Source of the DNA: Pseudoxanthomonas sp.
GTDB lineage: Bacteria > Pseudomonadota > Gammaproteobacteria > Xanthomonadales > Xanthomonadaceae
Direction of reading: 5' to 3'
Length of the DNA: 64,000 nucleotides
NCBI RefSeq assembly: GCF_035999195.1
Contig: NZ_DASYGY010000004.1
Span: forward strand, 310,001-374,000
Part shown: positions 42,750-51,099 of the stretch, one piece after another
Layout: each line of letters opens with the position of its first letter
Numbering within the stretch: the first letter of the stretch is position 1
Notes under the pieces: model-generated
The model's input: only the letters and a program-made list of their open reading frames with translations
Databases searched by the model: none
Told to the model about the DNA's origin: nothing
Translations under genes and position numbers: made by a program

Positions 42750-43991
42750 ATGGATGTCCCCCCGCCCCCTGCTGTCCTCCCTCCCGCCACCGAAGCCCTG
42801 TCCGCACGCCAGGTCGGCCTGATCCTGTTCGCGCTGACGCTGGGCGGTTTCGCCATCGGCACCAGCGAGTTCGCCAGCATGGGGCTGATGCCCAACATGG
42901 TGGCGTCGCTCGGCGTGACCGAGCCGCAGGTCGGACACCTGATCAGCGCGTATGCGCTGGGGGTCGTGGTCGGCGCGCCGCTGCTGGCCATCCTCGGCGC
43001 GGGATGGAAGCGCAAGACGCTGCTGCTCGCGCTGATGGGCTTTTATGCGCTGGGCAACCTGGCCAGCGCGCTGGGGCCGACCTACGAAAGCCTGCTGGTG
43101 TTCCGCTTCATCGCCGGTCTGCCGCATGGCGCATACTTCGGCGTGGCCGCGCTGACGGCCGTGGCGATCAGCCCGCCGAACAGGCGCGGCCGCGCGATCA
43201 GTCTGGTGATGCTGGGCCTGACACTTGCCATCCTGATCGGCAATCCGCTGGCGACTTGGCTGGGCCAGCTGATCGACTGGCGCTGGGTGTTCGCGGTGGT
43301 GGCGATGGTCGCGCTGGGCACGGCGCTGCTGCTGGCGGTCTGGCTGCCGGCGGGCATCGACGGTCCCAAGCCCCGGCCCCTGGCCGAACTACGCGCGTTC
43401 AACCGCCTGCCGGTATGGCAGGCGCTGGCGATCGGCGCGATCGGCTTCGCCGGCATGTTCTCGGTCTTCAGTTATCTCGCGCCGACGATGCTGGAGGTGA
43501 CGCGCGTGTCGCCGGCGTGGATCCCGCTGGGCCTGGCCGGCTTCGGCGTGGGTGGCGTGATCGGCAATTTCGTCGGCGGCTGGCTGTCCGACCGCTACCA
43601 GCTGCGCGGCGCGTGGATGGTCCTGGCCTGGGCGACGGCGGCACTGCTGCTGTTCCCGCTGCTGGCGAACAGCCTGCCGACGATCCTGCTGGCCACCGTG
43701 ATGATCGGCCTGATGGGCGCGCTGGGGCCCATCCTGCAATCGCACCTGATGGACGTGGCCGGCGATGCGCAGACGCTCGCCGCCGCTTCGCACCATGCCG
43801 CGTTCAACACCGCCAACGCGCTCGGTCCGTGGCTGGGCGGCATGGCGATCACCGCCGGCTACGGCTGGACGTCGACCGGCTATGTCGGCGCCGCGATGGC
43901 CGTGGCCGGGCTGCTGCTCTATGCCTGGGCACGGCGGAGCCTGCCCTCGGATCCGCCACTGCGCGTTGTCGCCTGCGATGGCGCGCCCTGA
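42750..43991 (+). CDS. MFS transporter, DHA1 family
   Basis: 413 aa with about 12 membrane helices. Motifs: GTSEFASMGLMPNMVASLGVTEPQVGHLISAYALGVVVGAPLLA in helices 1-2, the loop-2/3 motif as LGAGWKRKTLLLALMGFY, and LPHGAYFGVAALTAVAI in helices 4-5. This is the AraJ/arabinose-efflux/drug-proton antiporter pattern. It probably exports sugars or drugs with proton exchange; the substrate is unknown. It is 58 bp after the hydrolase gene on the same strand. Confidence 0.92.
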   Translation: MDVPPPPAVLPPATEALSARQVGLILFALTLGGFAIGTSEFASMGLMPNMVASLGVTEPQVGHLISAYALGVVVGAPLLAILGAGWKRKTLLLALMGFYALGNLASALGPTYESLLVFRFIAGLPHGAYFGVAALTAVAISPPNRRGRAISLVMLGLTLAILIGNPLATWLGQLIDWRWVFAVVAMVALGTALLLAVWLPAGIDGPKPRPLAELRAFNRLPVWQALAIGAIGFAGMFSVFSYLAPTMLEVTRVSPAWIPLGLAGFGVGGVIGNFVGGWLSDRYQLRGAWMVLAWATAALLLFPLLANSLPTILLATVMIGLMGALGPILQSHLMDVAGDAQTLAAASHHAAFNTANALGPWLGGMAITAGYGWTSTGYVGAAMAVAGLLLYAWARRSLPSDPPLRVVACDGAP

Positions 43992-44012
43992 CTCACGCTC
44001 TGAGGTTTTCGC

Positions 44013-44591
44013 CTACTCCGGTGAGGACGCCACCGGCGGCGAACCCGAGCGCCAGCGTCGCGTGGTGCGCTGGAAGAACTGGCTGTTGGGGATCTGCAGC
44101 ACGGTGTCCCCGCGCAGGGCGTCTTCTTCCAGCAGCGTGGTGTAGAGCAGGTTGATGTCGATCACGCGACCGCGCAGGCCCGGCTTGTCGCCGTTCTCCA
44201 GCACTTCGATGTGGTCGTGCACGCGGAACGGTCGCGTGGTCAGGATCAGTACGCTGCAGAAGATGTTGGACAGCACGCTCCAGGCCGCGAAGAACGCGAC
44301 AGCGGCCACCGCGGTGAAGCCCGTGAGCGCCGTCCACAGCACGCTGCCCGACACGCCCAGCCGGCCCAGCGCCAGCATCCCTGCGGACATGTAGACCAGC
44401 ACGCCCAGCAGCCGGCGCGCGCTGACCGCCACCTGCGCCGGCAGGTGGTAGCTGTCGCAGATGCGGCGCACGACGATGCGCAGCACGCGCAACAACAACC
44501 ACGCACCCAGCAGGATCGCCAGCGCCTGCGCAATCGGGATGGCGACCGCGGCGCCTTCCTGCAGCCAGCCGTTGAACGCGGGCCAGGACAT
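44013..44591 (-). CDS. Small MscS-type mechanosensitive channel
   Basis: 192 aa from ATG 44591. The membrane part has two or three helices: AVAIPIAQALAILLGAWLLLRVLRIVV, LLGVLVYMSAGMLALGRLGVSG and the pore-lining helix LTGFTAVAAVAFFAAWSVLSNIFCSVLILTTRPFRVHDHIEV with the MscS pattern. The beta domain GLRGRVIDINLLYTTLLEEDALRGDTVLQIPNSQFF follows. The C-terminus is truncated compared with E. coli MscS but within the small-MscS range. It should open under membrane tension and release osmolytes. Confidence 0.9.
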   Translation of the reverse strand: MSWPAFNGWLQEGAAVAIPIAQALAILLGAWLLLRVLRIVVRRICDSYHLPAQVAVSARRLLGVLVYMSAGMLALGRLGVSGSVLWTALTGFTAVAAVAFFAAWSVLSNIFCSVLILTTRPFRVHDHIEVLENGDKPGLRGRVIDINLLYTTLLEEDALRGDTVLQIPNSQFFQRTTRRWRSGSPPVASSPE

Positions 44592-44919
44592 CAGGAACGC
44601 GCTCCGTCGGTGGCGTGGGGCGTTCGGGCGGGGTGGGGGAAGCGTAACGTCATGCGGAAAGGGTGACCGCACGGGCGCGCAGGGTCAATGTCATGGAGCT
44701 ACGTCGCGACGCGATACATCGCGCGTGGGCAATCGCGTCGGCGTGCTCCTCGCGGCTGTGCCGCCGTTGTCGGGACGGCGTCCCCGCACGCACCGACAGC
44801 GCACCATTGCGGGCAAGAGCGTGCCGCGATCACCGATCGCCACGGTTCCGGCCGGTTTGCGTATCGAAGGGTCGGGGTAGGTCGCCCGCTCGTCGTGCGA
44901 AGGCGGCGCCGATGCGTCG
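44592..44919. other. Gene-less stretch, nothing supported
   Basis: About 330 bp between the divergently placed MscS gene and the gene at 44920. I see no reading frame with coding features, no repeat of families A or B, and no terminator. Confidence 0.4.
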
Positions 44920-45342
44920 TCAGCTGTCCTGGCGCCGGAACACGCCGACGTTGGTGTAGCTGCGACCATCGCTCAGGTGGCCGCGCATGCGGATGACCAG
45001 CGTATCCGCGTCGACCAGTTCGCGCTCCGACCACTGCACCTCCTGGCCGTCGTGCCAGGTGGTCGAGTGCAGTTGCGTCGGCGATACGGATTCGAAACTC
45101 AACGCATCGGCGTGCGGCGTGCCGTGGTAGGGGTAGGGCACGCCATCGGCGCGGCCGTCGAAGGCCGCCTGATGGCGCTTGCCGTTCTTGCCGAACCACT
45201 CGGACGCGATCGACAGCGCGCCATCGTCGGCGCAGGCCAGCCGGTAGTACCCGCGCCGGGGGGCATGCCCGAGCTGGTAATCGCATTGCTCCGGCAACAG
45301 CTGCCAGAGCCCGGCGAAAGCGGCGGCGGCGTGGGTGGTCAT
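44920..45342 (-). CDS. Hypothetical lipocalin-like protein
   Basis: 140 aa from ATG 45342 with GGAGTGCAG upstream. No signal. FAGLWQLLPEQCDYQLGHAPRRGYYRLACADDGALSIASEWFGKNGKRHQAAFDGRADG and later TWHDGQEVQWSERELVDADTLVIRMRGHLSDGRSYTNVGVFRR are beta-strand-rich with a GLW opening, so probably a small beta-barrel of lipocalin or related kind. Two cysteines are present. The family name is not known to me. It is unlinked to its neighbours. Confidence 0.6.
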   Translation of the reverse strand: MTTHAAAAFAGLWQLLPEQCDYQLGHAPRRGYYRLACADDGALSIASEWFGKNGKRHQAAFDGRADGVPYPYHGTPHADALSFESVSPTQLHSTTWHDGQEVQWSERELVDADTLVIRMRGHLSDGRSYTNVGVFRRQDS

Positions 45343-45616
45343 CTGCACTCCGTGTGCTCGGGCAATGGGTCGGGCACCCATGCTAGCGAGACCACCGGGT
45401 ACAGCGGTTGCTAACGCCGTCGCACTTCCGCATGCCGGTTTCACATTCGACGCCGGACAGTGATCGAGTGCCTTCCTGAATGTGATACGTGATGCGATGG
45501 CCGCTGCAGGGCGCGCTACCGATGGATCAGGAACGTTCTGCGCATCCGCCCGCGCGAAGACGAGGAGCGCTTGGGTTCCGGACCGCAGCACGGGGACCGT
45601 CTGCGGCTTCCTTCCA

Positions 45617-45874
45617 TCAGCGGCGGGTCGGGTCCGCTGAGGCCGCCGTCGGCGGCGTCACGTCATCGCCGGCATGTGCCGGTGAGGCCACCCCAAGCCA
45701 GGGCGGCACATCGAGTTCGTGGTCCAGCGCGTCGGTCACCAGCAGCTGGACCAGGGCGTCGTGGACGGCCGGATCGGCGGTCTGCAGGGTGGCCAGGGCG
45801 CGGGCCTGGTCCTCGTCCTGCATCTCGGAGTAGGTGTCGAACAGGAACATCGCGAGGGCCCGGGCTTCCCTCAT
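45617..45874 (-). pseudogene. N-terminal fragment of an ECF-linked Ser/Thr kinase
   Basis: 85 aa from ATG 45874. ARALAMFLFDTYSEMQDEDQARALATLQTADPAVHDALVQLLVTDALDHELDVPPWLG aligns with the first 60 residues of both full kinases (ALALFDDYLTLAP...HRVLHRLLASDAAL and ALALFDDMVSLAP...LVRLLATDDEL) and then ends before any kinase motif. It follows the sigma gene at 46004 in the same direction, the place where ECF43-type sigma factors have their kinase. It could be a remnant of a deleted kinase or a small regulatory module; I take it as a truncation. Confidence 0.7.
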
Positions 45875-46003
45875 TCCCGCACGACCCCGGCGCCGCGCGG
45901 AGGCAGGGGATACGGGAGGCGGGCGTCATGTCCGGGCACATCAGGAGATTTCGATGCCCGATGCCGTTTCCGGACGCGTGGGCGCGCGGCCTGGGCGCCG
46001 GAC

Positions 46004-46666
46004 TCAGGAAGGGTCGGGCAATTCGCCGTCACCGAGGTGACTGAACAGGAAGGCACGGGCCTTGCGCCAGTCCCGGCGCACGGTGCGTTCGGTCACCTTG
46101 AGCACGCCGGCGATCTCGAGTTCGCTCAGGCCGCCGAAGTAGCGCATCTCCACCACCTGCGCCAGGCGCGCATCCAGGTTGGCCAGGTCGTTCAGGGCCT
46201 GGTCCAGGATCAGCAACTGTTCCAGCCGCGAGCTCTGCGCGGGTTCGGTGGTCTCGTCCAGCGGCAGCAGGTCCATGCCTTCGCCGCGCTTTTCCGCGAG
46301 GGCACGCCTGACCTCATCGAGCAGGACGAAGCGCATGGCGCGCGCGACCAGCGCCACCAGGTGGGCACGGTTCTCCACGCTGAAATCGGCGCTGGCCAGC
46401 TTCAGCCAGGTCTCGCTGATCAGCGACGTGGGTGAACGGACATGTCCGCGCCGCTGCTGGCGGATCTGCGAGCGGGCGATCTGGTGCAGATCCCGGTACA
46501 GCAGCGCATAGATGCGGTTCCAGGCGCCGGGCTGCCCTTTCTCGACTTCGCCGAGCAACTGGGTGACCGAATCCGGATCCGGCGGCGGAATCGCGGCGAC
46601 ATCGAGCGAGCCAGGCAATTCACTGGCCCCCGGCGCCGTTTCGTCGCTGTCTCGCTGGTCCCTCAT
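46004..46666 (-). CDS. ECF sigma factor, ECF43/TIGR02999 type
   Basis: 220 aa. Region 2: LLGEVEKGQPGAWNRIYALLYRDLHQIARSQIRQQRRGHV, with VALVARAMRFVLLDEVRRALAEKR at its end. Region 4: LANLDARLAQVVEMRYFGGLSELEIAGVLKVTERTVRRDWRKARAFLFSHL. This is the TIGR02999 pattern, in which the sigma is intrinsically inactive and is switched on by phosphorylation by a neighbouring Ser/Thr kinase (known for EcfP/PknT and EcfK/PknS). Here the neighbouring kinase is only an 85-residue fragment (45617-45874). Confidence 0.9.
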   Translation of the reverse strand: MRDQRDSDETAPGASELPGSLDVAAIPPPDPDSVTQLLGEVEKGQPGAWNRIYALLYRDLHQIARSQIRQQRRGHVRSPTSLISETWLKLASADFSVENRAHLVALVARAMRFVLLDEVRRALAEKRGEGMDLLPLDETTEPAQSSRLEQLLILDQALNDLANLDARLAQVVEMRYFGGLSELEIAGVLKVTERTVRRDWRKARAFLFSHLGDGELPDPS

Positions 46667-46936
46667 GTCCGGACTGTGCTCGCTATCACGATCTCGTCCC
46701 TTACATATATGACCCGTCAGCGACCGTCATGCAAGCCGTAATAACGGCTTCATCACGCCGTCGCGGGCCACAGGGAAGCGCACGGGGCGAAGCGAAGGAC
46801 GGCAAGCGTGTATCGGAAGAGCGGAGCCCACAAGAGGACGTCATGCGGAGTTTGAAGAAGGTCGAGGGTGCGATGGCATCGGTGCGGAGATCGATGACAA
46901 CGGGAGACACCATGGTGGTCCAGCGGAGGTCGGCGC

Positions 46937-47416
46937 ATGGTGCATGAAGACGCAGCCGATCCCGCGCGCGACAAGGAGCACGCGGCTTCCGACCCCGTGT
47001 CCATGGGCGGCTCGCCCACCCAATGGAACCTGCCGCAGGGTATCGGTCCGCGCGCCATGCGCCAGTGGCCGATCATGGAACGGCTCACGGCCGACGAGTG
47101 GAAGCGGTTGATGCATGCGCTGCCCGGCCGCGTGGGCGCCAGGGCGCGGCACGGCGGCAACGCGCGCCGATTCATCGAGGCCGTGCTGTGGGTCGCGCAG
47201 ACCGGCGCCTACTGGTCGGACCTGCCGAGCGATTTCGGTTCGTGGCATGGCATCTACGTGCGCTTCATCCGCTGGGCGCAGGACGGCAACTGGACGCAGG
47301 TGCTGGCGCACTTCGACAAGGACGATCAGCGTGCGATCGACCTGCATGCGCTGATCGAGCGCTACCTGCACCGCAACAACACCAAGCATCTCAGTCGGGC
47401 CATGCGCGCCTCGTGA
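46937..47416 (+). CDS. IS402-like (DUF4096) transposase-derived protein
   Basis: 159 aa from ATG 46937, with GGAGGTCGGCG upstream. PIMERLTADEWKRLMHALPGRVGARARHGGNARRFIEAVLWVAQTGAYWSDLPSDFGSWHGIYVRFIRWAQDGNWTQVLAHFDKDDQ is the N-terminal domain of IS5/IS402 transposases. No DDE catalytic domain follows, the frame ends cleanly, and I see no terminal inverted repeats or target duplication. Either a domesticated DNA-binding protein or a relic. Confidence 0.75.
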   Translation: MVHEDAADPARDKEHAASDPVSMGGSPTQWNLPQGIGPRAMRQWPIMERLTADEWKRLMHALPGRVGARARHGGNARRFIEAVLWVAQTGAYWSDLPSDFGSWHGIYVRFIRWAQDGNWTQVLAHFDKDDQRAIDLHALIERYLHRNNTKHLSRAMRAS

Positions 47417-47518
47417 GCGATGTCCTGTGCGGTGCCTGTCAGTACGAAAGGGTAGAAGCTTCTCGACAGAATTCGCGAGGAAGAGCGACGCGGGCGCCCC
47501 CCGTCGCATATTCCCCGC

Positions 47519-47668
47519 TCCTGGCTATCCGCCGACGTTCCCCCGTCGGCGGCTAGGTGGGCCGCTCCAACCCCATTGGAGCGCACCCATGGCCGTCCAT
47601 GCCCGACACATGGCCGGCTTCGCGCTATGGCGCCAGAGGGGGAGGTGCAATGCCTCCCCCTCGTTTTT
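47519..47668 (+). ncRNA. Candidate sRNA of sX13 architecture, with intrinsic terminator
   Basis: CATATT at 47507 could be a -10. Hairpin 1: CCGCCGACG (47529-47537) pairs with CGTCGGCGG (47544-47552) around the loop TTCCCC. Hairpin 2: GCTCCAA-CCCCA-TTGGAGC, with C-rich loop. A small CATGG-CCGT-CCATG element follows. The stem GAGGGGGAGG/CCTCCCCCTC (47636-47662) with a run of Ts terminates. C-rich loops on stable hairpins are what defines the Xanthomonas sRNA sX13. Family assignment is by architecture only. Confidence 0.55.
47636..47668 (+). terminator. Intrinsic terminator of the sX13-like sRNA
   Basis: Stem GAGGGGGAGG (47636-47645) and CCTCCCCCTC (47653-47662), loop TGCAATG, followed by GTTTTT (47663-47668). 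Confidence 0.8.
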
Positions 47669-47763
47669 GCGGGCAACCTCCCCGAATCCGGCGCATGGAT
47701 TCCGGTCGCTTAACACGCGGTGATCTATCTTCGGGACTCCTCTCTTCCCACGAGGACATCCAC

Positions 47764-47973
47764 ATGACGACCCATGTCTTCCTGGCGCAGGACGCCGACG
47801 GCCGACGTTGCCGCATCACGCTGGATCGCGGCGACGATGCGGAGTCTCCCCATCGCGATGCGCACCGGGCGCCCGTCTACCTGCTGGAAGACGGCAGCCA
47901 CGTGCGACGCCTCGACAACGACACCTTCCAGATCCTCGCCACCGGCGCCTACGTCACCCGCGTCGTCGAGTAA
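47764..47973 (+). CDS. Small hypothetical protein
   Basis: 69 aa from ATG 47764, preceded by ACGAGGACATCC. Sequence MTTHVFLAQDADGRRCRITLDRGDDAESPHRDAHRAPVYLLEDGSHVRRLDNDTFQILATGAYVTRVV is beta-rich, with alternating charged and hydrophobic residues. No signal, membrane or known motif. It is convergent with the apt gene. Confidence 0.65.
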   Translation: MTTHVFLAQDADGRRCRITLDRGDDAESPHRDAHRAPVYLLEDGSHVRRLDNDTFQILATGAYVTRVVE

Positions 47974-48013
47974 TCGTCGCGCGGGTCGGATGACGTGATG
48001 ATCGGCGGGGGCG

Positions 48014-48532
48014 TCAGTACACCACCGCGGCATGCAAGGGTGCACCGTGGTCCCAGGCGGCGCGCGCGCCCAGGAAGCCGAGTTCCACCAGCACGCCCGT
48101 GCCGACGACGATCGCGCCCTGCCGCTCGACCAGGTGCACCGCGGCCTTCAGCGTGCCGCCGGTGGCCAGCACATCGTCGACCACGATGACGCGCGCGCCG
48201 GCCCGCATCGCGTCGACGTGGATCTCCAGCCGGTCGCGGCCGTATTCCAGGCCGTAGTCCAGCGACAGGGTGGCGCCGGGCAGCTTGCCGGGTTTGCGCA
48301 CCGGCACGAAACCCACGTCCAGCTCGCGCGCCAGCGCCGCGCCGAGGATGAATCCGCGCGCCTCCACGCCCACCACCGCGTCGATGGACGCCTGTCGCCA
48401 GGGATGCGCCATCGCCCTGATCGCCTGGGCAAAGGCGGACGCATCGGCCAGCACCGGGGTGATGTCCTTGAACAGGATGCCGGGCTTCGGAAAGTCGGAG
48501 ATATCGCGCAGCCGCGCGGTCCAGGTCGTCAT
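48014..48532 (-). CDS. apt: Adenine phosphoribosyltransferase
   Basis: 172 aa. PRPP-binding motif VIVVDDVLATGGTLKAA near the C-terminus, with an N-terminal IRAMAHPW and GVEARGFILGAALARELDVGFVPVRKPGKLPGATLSLDYGLEYG pattern. The DISDFPKPGILFKDITPVLAD opening is that of purine salvage adenine phosphoribosyltransferases. It makes AMP from adenine and PRPP in the cytoplasm. The protein is slightly shorter than E. coli Apt (183) but otherwise standard. Confidence 0.95.
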   Translation of the reverse strand: MTTWTARLRDISDFPKPGILFKDITPVLADASAFAQAIRAMAHPWRQASIDAVVGVEARGFILGAALARELDVGFVPVRKPGKLPGATLSLDYGLEYGRDRLEIHVDAMRAGARVIVVDDVLATGGTLKAAVHLVERQGAIVVGTGVLVELGFLGARAAWDHGAPLHAAVVY

Positions 48533-48676
48533 CGGCAGCTCGCTGGGTGAGGACCGTCGATGCTACTCCAGGCCGTCCGCCCGACGCGCGGGGTGGGATG
48601 CAGTCTCCCGGGAGGGGCGGCTAATCAGCGCGCCGGCCAGCGGCTATGCTCGCGCCACCTTCTTCCGGATTTCCCC

Positions 48677-49195
48677 ATGAGCGCATCCCTGTCGATGTAC
48701 CAGGCGTCGGTCCCCGTGTTCCTGCGCGCACTGCGCAACCTGCGCCACGTGCTGGAGAAAGGAGAAGCGCACGCCCGCGGGCAGGGCGAAGAGCCGGCCA
48801 TCCTGCTGCAGGCGCGCCTGCACGAGGACATGCTGCCGCTGGTGCGGCAGGTGCAGATCGCCACCGACATGGCGAAGTTCGGCGCCGCCCGCTTGGCCGG
48901 GGTGGAATCGCCGCGCTTCGAGGACGGGGAAACCACGTTCGGCGAACTGTATGCGCGCCTGGATGCGGTCGCCGACTACCTGGGCACGTTCGACGAGGCG
49001 TCGCTGCAGGGCAGCGAGACGCGTGCGGTCACCGTGTCCACGCGCACGCGCGGCGACCTGCACTTCGACGGCCGTGGTTACCTGCTGGGGTTCGTGGTGC
49101 CCAACCTGTTCTTCCACGTCACCATCGCCTACGCCATCCTGCGGCATCACGGCGTGGCGCTCGGCAAGGCGGACTATCTGGGTCCGGCCGCCTGA
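48677..49195 (+). CDS. DUF1993 family protein
   Basis: 172 aa from ATG 48677. SLSMYQASVPVFLRALRNLRHVLEKGEAHARGQGEEPAILLQARLHEDMLPLVRQVQIATDMAKFGAARLAGVESPRFEDGETTFGELYARLDAVADYLGTFDEAS, then FFHVTIAYAILRHHGVALGKADYLG, the whole DUF1993 pattern. It resembles the DinB-like four-helix bundles, with conserved His residues that might bind metal. Its function is unknown. Confidence 0.85.
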   Translation: MSASLSMYQASVPVFLRALRNLRHVLEKGEAHARGQGEEPAILLQARLHEDMLPLVRQVQIATDMAKFGAARLAGVESPRFEDGETTFGELYARLDAVADYLGTFDEASLQGSETRAVTVSTRTRGDLHFDGRGYLLGFVVPNLFFHVTIAYAILRHHGVALGKADYLGPAA

Positions 49196-49214
49196 CGACC
49201 GGCGGCCGGCCCGT

Positions 49215-50480
49215 TCACTCCACCGCGCATTCGCGCGCGCGCGCCAGCAGCAGGGCCTGTTCGCGGGCGTTGCGGGTCAGTGCCGCCGCGCGCTCGAACT
49301 CCGCACGCGCTTCCTCGCGGCGCTCCAGCTTGAACAGCAGATCGCCGCGTACGCTGGGCAGCAGGTGGTACTGCTTCATCGCCGGTTCCTCGAGCAGGCG
49401 GTCGACCAGGGGCAGGGCACTGGCCGGGCCCGTGGCCATCGAGACCGCGACCGCGCGGTTGAGCTCCACCACCGGCGACGGCGCGATCCGGGCCAGTGCC
49501 GCATACAGCGTGGCGATGCGGGTCCAGTCCGTGGCGTCGGCCGTGGTGGCCCGCGCATGGCAGGCAGCGATGGCCGCCTGCAAGGCATAAGGGCCGAACG
49601 CGCCGCCCAGCCGTTCGGCGCGCGACAGCGCCTCCAGCCCGCGCTGGATCAGCAGGCGATCCCAACGGCTGCGGTCCTGCTCCAGCAACAGCACCGGCGC
49701 ACCGTCCTTGCCCAGGCGCGCGTGCAGGCGCGAGGCCTGGATTTCCATCAGCGCGATCAGGCCATGCACTTCCGGCTCGCTTGGCGCCAGTGCGGCTAGC
49801 ATGCGTCCGAGGCGAAGCGCTTCTTCGCACAGCGCCGGGCGCGTCCAGTCATCGCCGCTGGTGGCCGAATAGCCTTCGTTGAACACCAGATACACCACGC
49901 CCAGCACGGACGCCAGCCGTTCCTGCAGTTCGTCACCGCGCGGCACTTCGAACGCCACGTCGGCCTCTGCCAGGGTGCGCTTGGCGCGCACAATGCGCTG
50001 GGCCACGGTCGGTTCGGAGGTCAGGAACGCGCGCGCGATCTCGTCCGTCGCCAGGCCGCACAGCAGGCGCAGCGTCAACGCCACCCGCGCGTCCATCGAC
50101 AGCACCGGATGGCACGACACGAACACCAGCCGCAGCAGGTCGTCGTCGATGTCGTGGTCCAATGCGTCCTCGTCGCGCGCGCGCCGGTCCTCGTGCACTT
50201 CCTCCAGTTCCCGCGCGAGTTCCTCGTGCTTGCGGTCGAGCAGCTGCACGCGACGCAAGCGGTCGATCGCGCGGCGCTTGGCGGTGGTCATCAGCCACGC
50301 TCCCGGATTGTCCGGCACGCCGTCACGGGGCCAGGTTTCCAGGGCGGCGACCAGCGCGTCCTGCGCCAGTTCCTCGGCCAGGTCCAAGTCGCGCAGCATG
50401 CGCGCCAGGCCGGCGATCACGCGCGCCGATTCGATGCGCCAGACGGCGTCGATCGCGCGATGGGTGGGTGAGGTCGACAT
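49215..50480 (-). CDS. RNA polymerase sigma factor of ECF42/DUF6596 type
   Basis: 421 aa from ATG 50480 (ATG 50489 adds MLG). Sigma-like regions 2 and 4: HRAIDAVWRIESARVIAGLARMLRDLDLAEELAQDALVAALETWPRDGVPDNPGAWLMTTAKRRAIDRLRR, and CGLATDEIARAFLTSEPTVAQRIVRAKRTLAEA. They are followed by the long DUF6596/TPR-like C-terminal extension that replaces an anti-sigma in ECF42. It probably transcribes the downstream VOC gene. Members often accompany YCII or VOC proteins, here the VOC gene at 50572. Confidence 0.92.
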   Translation of the reverse strand: MSTSPTHRAIDAVWRIESARVIAGLARMLRDLDLAEELAQDALVAALETWPRDGVPDNPGAWLMTTAKRRAIDRLRRVQLLDRKHEELARELEEVHEDRRARDEDALDHDIDDDLLRLVFVSCHPVLSMDARVALTLRLLCGLATDEIARAFLTSEPTVAQRIVRAKRTLAEADVAFEVPRGDELQERLASVLGVVYLVFNEGYSATSGDDWTRPALCEEALRLGRMLAALAPSEPEVHGLIALMEIQASRLHARLGKDGAPVLLLEQDRSRWDRLLIQRGLEALSRAERLGGAFGPYALQAAIAACHARATTADATDWTRIATLYAALARIAPSPVVELNRAVAVSMATGPASALPLVDRLLEEPAMKQYHLLPSVRGDLLFKLERREEARAEFERAAALTRNAREQALLLARARECAVE

Positions 50481-50571
50481 GCCGAGCATCAGACCACGGC
50501 ACTGCGGCCGGTGAAAGCCGCAGCGCAGCGGGCGGGGGCGTCAGCGTACGCACGATCTACCCGCGCGGGCA

Positions 50572-50985
50572 TCACGCATCCTTTTCGCAGTTGATCATCC
50601 ACGGCACGCCGAACCTGTCGACGAGCATGCCGAAGCGCACCGCCCAGAAGGTCTGCGTCAGCGGCATGGTCACCTGGCCGCCGTCGGACAGCGCACCGAA
50701 AATCCGTTCCGCATCCGCGATGCTGTCCACCGACAGCGACACCGAGCAGCCCTTCACTCCCTCGTAGGGCTGAGCCGGATGGTTGTCCGAGCCCATCAGC
50801 ACCGTCTGCCCGAACATCACGTGCGTGTGCATGATCTTCTGCTTGTACTCGGGAGGGAAATCGCCGCAGCCTTCGGCGCCGTCGAAGCGCATCATCGGGC
50901 CCAGTTCGCCGCCGGTGGCCTGCGCATAGAAGGTGAAGGCGGCTTCGCAGTCGCCGTCGAGGATCAGGTAGGGATTGACGTTCAT
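50572..50985 (-). CDS. PhnB-like VOC-family protein
   Basis: 137 aa. MNVNPYLILDGDCEAAFTFYAQATGG, DFPPEYKQKIMHTHVMFGQTVLMGSDN and SLSVDSIADAERIFGALSDGGQVTMPLTQTFWAVRFGMLVDRFGVPWMIN are the pattern of PhnB-like proteins (3-demethylubiquinone methyltransferase-fold, no methyltransferase motif). Metal-binding His and Glu are partly kept. It is 92 bp upstream of the ECF42 sigma gene in the same direction, and such pairing is common. Confidence 0.9.
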   Translation of the reverse strand: MNVNPYLILDGDCEAAFTFYAQATGGELGPMMRFDGAEGCGDFPPEYKQKIMHTHVMFGQTVLMGSDNHPAQPYEGVKGCSVSLSVDSIADAERIFGALSDGGQVTMPLTQTFWAVRFGMLVDRFGVPWMINCEKDA

Positions 50986-51099
50986 GGTGTGCTCCTTGGG
51001 GTGGTAGGGGCCGTTTCCGGCCGCTGTCTCGACTGCGACGAATCGGTGGACGTGGAATCGACACGGGTCGGCCGCGACGTCTGTCGACCGGCGCGACCT

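Larger units (their letters stand above)
47417..47763. other. Intergenic stretch with an sX13-like sRNA
   Basis: Between the DUF4096 gene and the gene at 47764. Apart from the predicted small RNA at 47519-47668, I see no reading frame. Bases 47669-47763 should hold the promoter of the 47764 gene. Confidence 0.5.

Noticed and set aside
46729..46947. 72-aa plus-strand frame before the DUF4096 gene
   Set aside because: No RBS, no domain and overlaps the start of a better supported gene.
46937..47416. Complete insertion sequence
   Set aside because: No terminal inverted repeats or target-site duplication and no DDE domain.
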